Assembly (NCBI GenBank): GCA_020444265.1
Contig: JAHLLH010000006.1
Span: 62,001-126,000, forward strand
Direction of reading: 5' to 3'
Origin: a bacterium
GTDB lineage: Bacteria > Electryoneota > Electryoneia > Electryoneales > Electryoneaceae
DNA: 64,000 nt
Part shown: positions 61,584 through 64,000 of the stretch, in pieces
How positions within the stretch are numbered: the stretch's first letter is position 1
Layout of the letters: each line of letters begins with the position of its first letter
Notes under the pieces: model-generated
Databases searched by the model: none
Told to the model about the DNA's origin: nothing
Seen by the model: only the letters and a program-made list of their open reading frames with translations
Position numbers and translations under genes: made by a program

Positions 61584-62807
61584 ATGAATTTTTACGGCTG
61601 GCTGATCGACAAGAAAATCATTGGTCTAAACGTTACAGTAAGTATGTCAATAGGAGAGTATTTAGACCTTGCTTCTGAAATAACAAAGCTCAATGTTTTC
61701 CAGCGTCGCAAAGTTAGAGCTCATGACCGAGTATACGAACTTTTAAGGAAAGACCTTCTTCAGGGGTGTGTAATTCCACCTATCACACTAGCAGTATCCG
61801 ATAAAATGAGTGACGAATGCCCTATCAATATTAATAGAATTGTTGAACGTGGATCCCTCCTTGAAGAAGAGGAGCGCGGCCTAAATGACTATGTGGAAGA
61901 AGCGTTTAGACGATATCAACTTATTATCCTGGACGGGCTTCAAAGAACCTTTACCCTTCAACAATGCCTTACAACGGCACAAGAAAATGATACTGAAGCA
62001 GAGTTCTCAGATTTCACAATTCGTACGGAAATTTATCTTGGTCTTTCCAAATCTGGCATACTCTATAGGATGCTTACGCTCAATACTGGGCAAACACCTA
62101 TGTCTTTCAGGCATCAAATAGAAATATTGTTCCATGACTTTTTGGAAGATGGTGCGCTGGCAGAGGACATTAGACTTGTAAAAGAGGTTGACGCTGCTCA
62201 TGCAAGGGGGCTTGGTGTATATAAATATAGTGACACCATTGATATGTATCACGCTTTTACTATTGGGTCTCCTAAAGCCATAGATAGATCTGCTTTGGTT
62301 GATAAATTAAAAGAAATGGAATTCCTTGAATCATATAGAACAGACCAGGCTAGTTATCAGCAGCTTGTTGTTTTGTATAACTCACTTATTCATCGTCTTG
62401 ATAATCTTTCATGCGATTGGTCTTTTGATAAGGAACGGGCGGCATCTGAAATCGAAAGGCCCTTTGGGACTAATATAGACTCTTTGTTTAGCAAATCACA
62501 GCCTATGACCGCCTTTGGAGCTGAACTAAACAGGTTAATTAAGCTTGGTAAAATCGAAGATGTTTCATCGATTAGTAGTATGATTGATAATCTTCGTTTT
62601 ACAATTAATCCCACTACATCACTGGATCAGCTTGTAGTGATATTGGACGAAATTGCGAGGCCTGCAAAGAGAATTGGTGACGCACAGAGAGAGTATTTTC
62701 GACTTGGTTTTAGAACCTTATTTAACGATGATTTCGATTCTTACCTTGACTTGTCAGAAGCATGGCTTAAGGCTCAGGATATGTATAACTCCATGTTCCT
62801 ATCATGA
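61584..62807 (+). CDS. DGQHR/DndB-like protein of the A+T-rich island
   Basis: A 407-residue cytoplasmic protein; codon use and A+T content differ sharply from the flanking genes. I chose ATG 61584 because AGGAGA lies 5 bases upstream; the frame is open back to 61461. The N-terminal part (about 25-75) has QRRKVRAHDRVYELL ... CVIPPITLAV, and LIILDGLQRTFTL (Asp117-Gly-Leu-Gln-Arg-Thr) is a variant of the DGQHR motif of DndB/ParB-like defence proteins, in which Leu-Gln replaces Gln-His. MLTLNTGQTPMSFRHQIEILF matches the LNTTQ segment seen after DGQHR. It overlaps the next gene by 4 bases (ATGA). Likely acts on nucleic acid; mechanism unknown. Confidence 0.7.
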   Translation: MNFYGWLIDKKIIGLNVTVSMSIGEYLDLASEITKLNVFQRRKVRAHDRVYELLRKDLLQGCVIPPITLAVSDKMSDECPININRIVERGSLLEEEERGLNDYVEEAFRRYQLIILDGLQRTFTLQQCLTTAQENDTEAEFSDFTIRTEIYLGLSKSGILYRMLTLNTGQTPMSFRHQIEILFHDFLEDGALAEDIRLVKEVDAAHARGLGVYKYSDTIDMYHAFTIGSPKAIDRSALVDKLKEMEFLESYRTDQASYQQLVVLYNSLIHRLDNLSCDWSFDKERAASEIERPFGTNIDSLFSKSQPMTAFGAELNRLIKLGKIEDVSSISSMIDNLRFTINPTTSLDQLVVILDEIARPAKRIGDAQREYFRLGFRTLFNDDFDSYLDLSEAWLKAQDMYNSMFLS

Positions 62808-63919
62808 CATGTGATGTGAAACGACTCGTCAATTCATTTGAACCTACTAGTGATGTTGATGTTTCTGACGTTGGATATGAAGATGGCACTCTAGTAATAT
62901 CTACCAGTGCGGGCAATATCCTCGTCAAATGCATCGATCCCGATTTACACTCCGTTACTATTAACGACTACATCGCAGTCCTTGTGTCGAGCCCTCATGC
63001 TGGACAGCAGGAATATTGCCCTATTCGGACAGCACCACCCTTGACGAATACACTGGGGATGCTCTTCCCATTGACCTCACTGGATGACGGGAGTGAGATC
63101 TTTTCTAGCGACCATGAAGAAAAATATGCGGTTGCCGCGCTCTTATCGATTCTCGAGAATCGTTTTACTGCAAACAGTATTACACCAAAACGCGAAGAAG
63201 TTCTCACCGACCGAACCTACTATTTATCTGAGCTATTTTCTGAAGGCACATCTATAGCAATACTACATAATCCTACTTTAGCATCTCATCATTACGACCT
63301 GAAAGATGTACTTATTAATCTATTATGCCATAATATTACAATCCCTCCAGATATACTTCCTAGACAAACACACCCAACTGCTCCAGACAAGTATAAGATA
63401 AAAACTATATCCAGCGAGCTGCTTGACGACAAAGAAGTAATTTATCATATGCTTATAAAATACCAGAACGAGACCGATCCATACCTTAAATTTGTTATAT
63501 TATATCAAATTATAGAATTATTACTTGATAAAATTTACAAACACGTCATATCACTTCTTAAAGACGAATTAATAAACAATCAAAATATTTTAATAGTTAA
63601 AGAGATAATTCAAAATATCAGCAGAGAAAGATGGAGGCTTCAAATATTAGAGAATAAATTAGTAGCCGGCTGCAATCGAGATATAATGAGAGATTCTAAG
63701 GATAAATTAAATGATTTTCTTGTTGCTTGTGGAGAAGAAGGCTATCAAGACTGGAATAAAAGCTTATACAAAGCAAGAAATTTGATAACACATAGATTAT
63801 TCGAGAACTTTAATATTACCGGAATTGATTTTAGCGATACCGTTGAGTATCTAAGTAAGGCACTTCTTGAAGTAATTAGCAATTTTTCCACTAGAAATTA
63901 CACTACTTTTGAAAACTAG
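62804..63919 (+). CDS. HEPN-like protein partnered with the DGQHR protein
   Basis: A 371-residue soluble protein of unknown family, A+T-rich. Residues 1-200 are mixed alpha/beta with no match. The C-terminal 160 residues are helical: DPYLKFVILYQIIELLLDKIYKHV, then WNKSLYKARNLITHRLFENF with Arg325-NLIT-His330 (RX4H), the signature of HEPN ribonuclease or nucleotide-binding domains (ApeA-like order: helix bundle, then RX4H near the end). Translation is coupled to the DGQHR gene (ATGA). A toxin or effector role in defence is likely, the DGQHR protein being its sensor or control. Not recognised as any named system. Confidence 0.65.
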   Translation: MTCDVKRLVNSFEPTSDVDVSDVGYEDGTLVISTSAGNILVKCIDPDLHSVTINDYIAVLVSSPHAGQQEYCPIRTAPPLTNTLGMLFPLTSLDDGSEIFSSDHEEKYAVAALLSILENRFTANSITPKREEVLTDRTYYLSELFSEGTSIAILHNPTLASHHYDLKDVLINLLCHNITIPPDILPRQTHPTAPDKYKIKTISSELLDDKEVIYHMLIKYQNETDPYLKFVILYQIIELLLDKIYKHVISLLKDELINNQNILIVKEIIQNISRERWRLQILENKLVAGCNRDIMRDSKDKLNDFLVACGEEGYQDWNKSLYKARNLITHRLFENFNITGIDFSDTVEYLSKALLEVISNFSTRNYTTFEN

Positions 63920-63927
63920 CCCTAAGT

Positions 63928-64000
63928 TCAGTCCACGACCGTCCGTGGGATCTCGGTTGGGATACGGACGAGCGCCTCGTAGTTCAGGACACGGGCAATG
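63928..64000 (-). CDS. Probable alanine racemase, C-terminal end only
   Basis: The minus frame from the window end reads IARVLNYEALVRIPTEIPRTVVD and then TGA. The pattern NYExLxRI...IPRxxV is the usual C terminus of alanine racemase, which makes D-alanine for peptidoglycan. Only 23 residues are visible, so the call is tentative. G+C content is back to the core level, marking the right edge of the A+T-rich island about 10 bases after its last gene. Confidence 0.5.
   Translation of the reverse strand, partial: IARVLNYEALVRIPTEIPRTVVD

Noticed and set aside
1-64000. CRISPR arrays, insertion sequences, rRNA operons
   Set aside because: I looked for regularly spaced direct repeats, transposase motifs with terminal inverted repeats and rRNA sequence and found none. 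Short hairpin repeats are reported separately.

Overview
The window (about 55-58% G+C, except an A+T-rich island at the right end) comes from a Gram-negative bacterium. It carries lipid A/LPS genes (KDO transferase, a heptosyltransferase-type GT9 enzyme, an O-antigen ligase-like protein) and at least three secreted proteins ending in the 'YPNPFNP ... LGQEV ... SGxYxx' sorting domain used by type IX-like secretion. That combination points to the FCB superphylum (Fibrobacteres-Chlorobi-Bacteroidetes and related candidate phyla). I cannot assign a closer lineage from sequence alone.

Layout. 1-2.0 kb: the end of a large secreted protein and a 34-residue peptide gene. 2.0-12.2 kb: minus-strand housekeeping genes in two groups, (waaF) - kdtA - ECF-type double ATPase - ackA, and a tight five-gene run ALDH7 - response regulator - smpB - polyprenyl synthase - apbE. 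12.2-14.5 kb: gene-poor, with degenerate coding remnants, a second short peptide gene resembling the first, and an fmdB-type gene. 14.5-24.5 kb: MltF, an O-antigen ligase-like protein, an outer-membrane barrel pair followed by a zinc-ribbon/HEPN-like gene, MltB, tRNA-Glu and a secreted sorting-domain protein. 24.7-43.8 kb: a triple-tyrosine sensor lacking its ATPase domain, two large FtsX/MacB-type permeases, a BlaI-BlaR1-like pair in which the sensor is an M56-M23-TonB fusion, a 1571-residue C25 (gingipain-like) protein, an M2 peptidase and a PerM transporter. 43.8-46.8 kb: a nitric-oxide stress locus (NorR divergent from Ric and a DUF6448 protein) with a clear sigma-54 promoter and paired operators. 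47-57.3 kb: a hybrid histidine kinase, acyl-ACP thioesterase, potassium channel, GNAT, hydrolase, multi-Fe-S protein and a haem-binding chemoreceptor. 57.4-61.5 kb: an encapsulated-ferritin-like protein without a shell gene, a Cu/Zn superoxide dismutase without its disulfide cysteines, TypA and a cupin. 61.5-63.9 kb: an A+T-rich two-gene island (DGQHR/DndB-like protein plus HEPN-like protein, ATGA-coupled), followed by the tail of a probable alanine racemase.

The best candidates for something undescribed are: (1) the DGQHR-HEPN island, which looks like an acquired defence or toxin-type module; (2) the pair of 31-34-residue peptides sharing PYxPPxxxEIxxLDE, each with its own ribosome-binding site and terminator; (3) a family of CAGGTC-core hairpins placed directly after minus-strand genes; (4) a C25 protease homologue with Phe in place of the catalytic His, divergent from a BlaI-type regulator. 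All functional assignments were made by eye from motifs. No database search was run.
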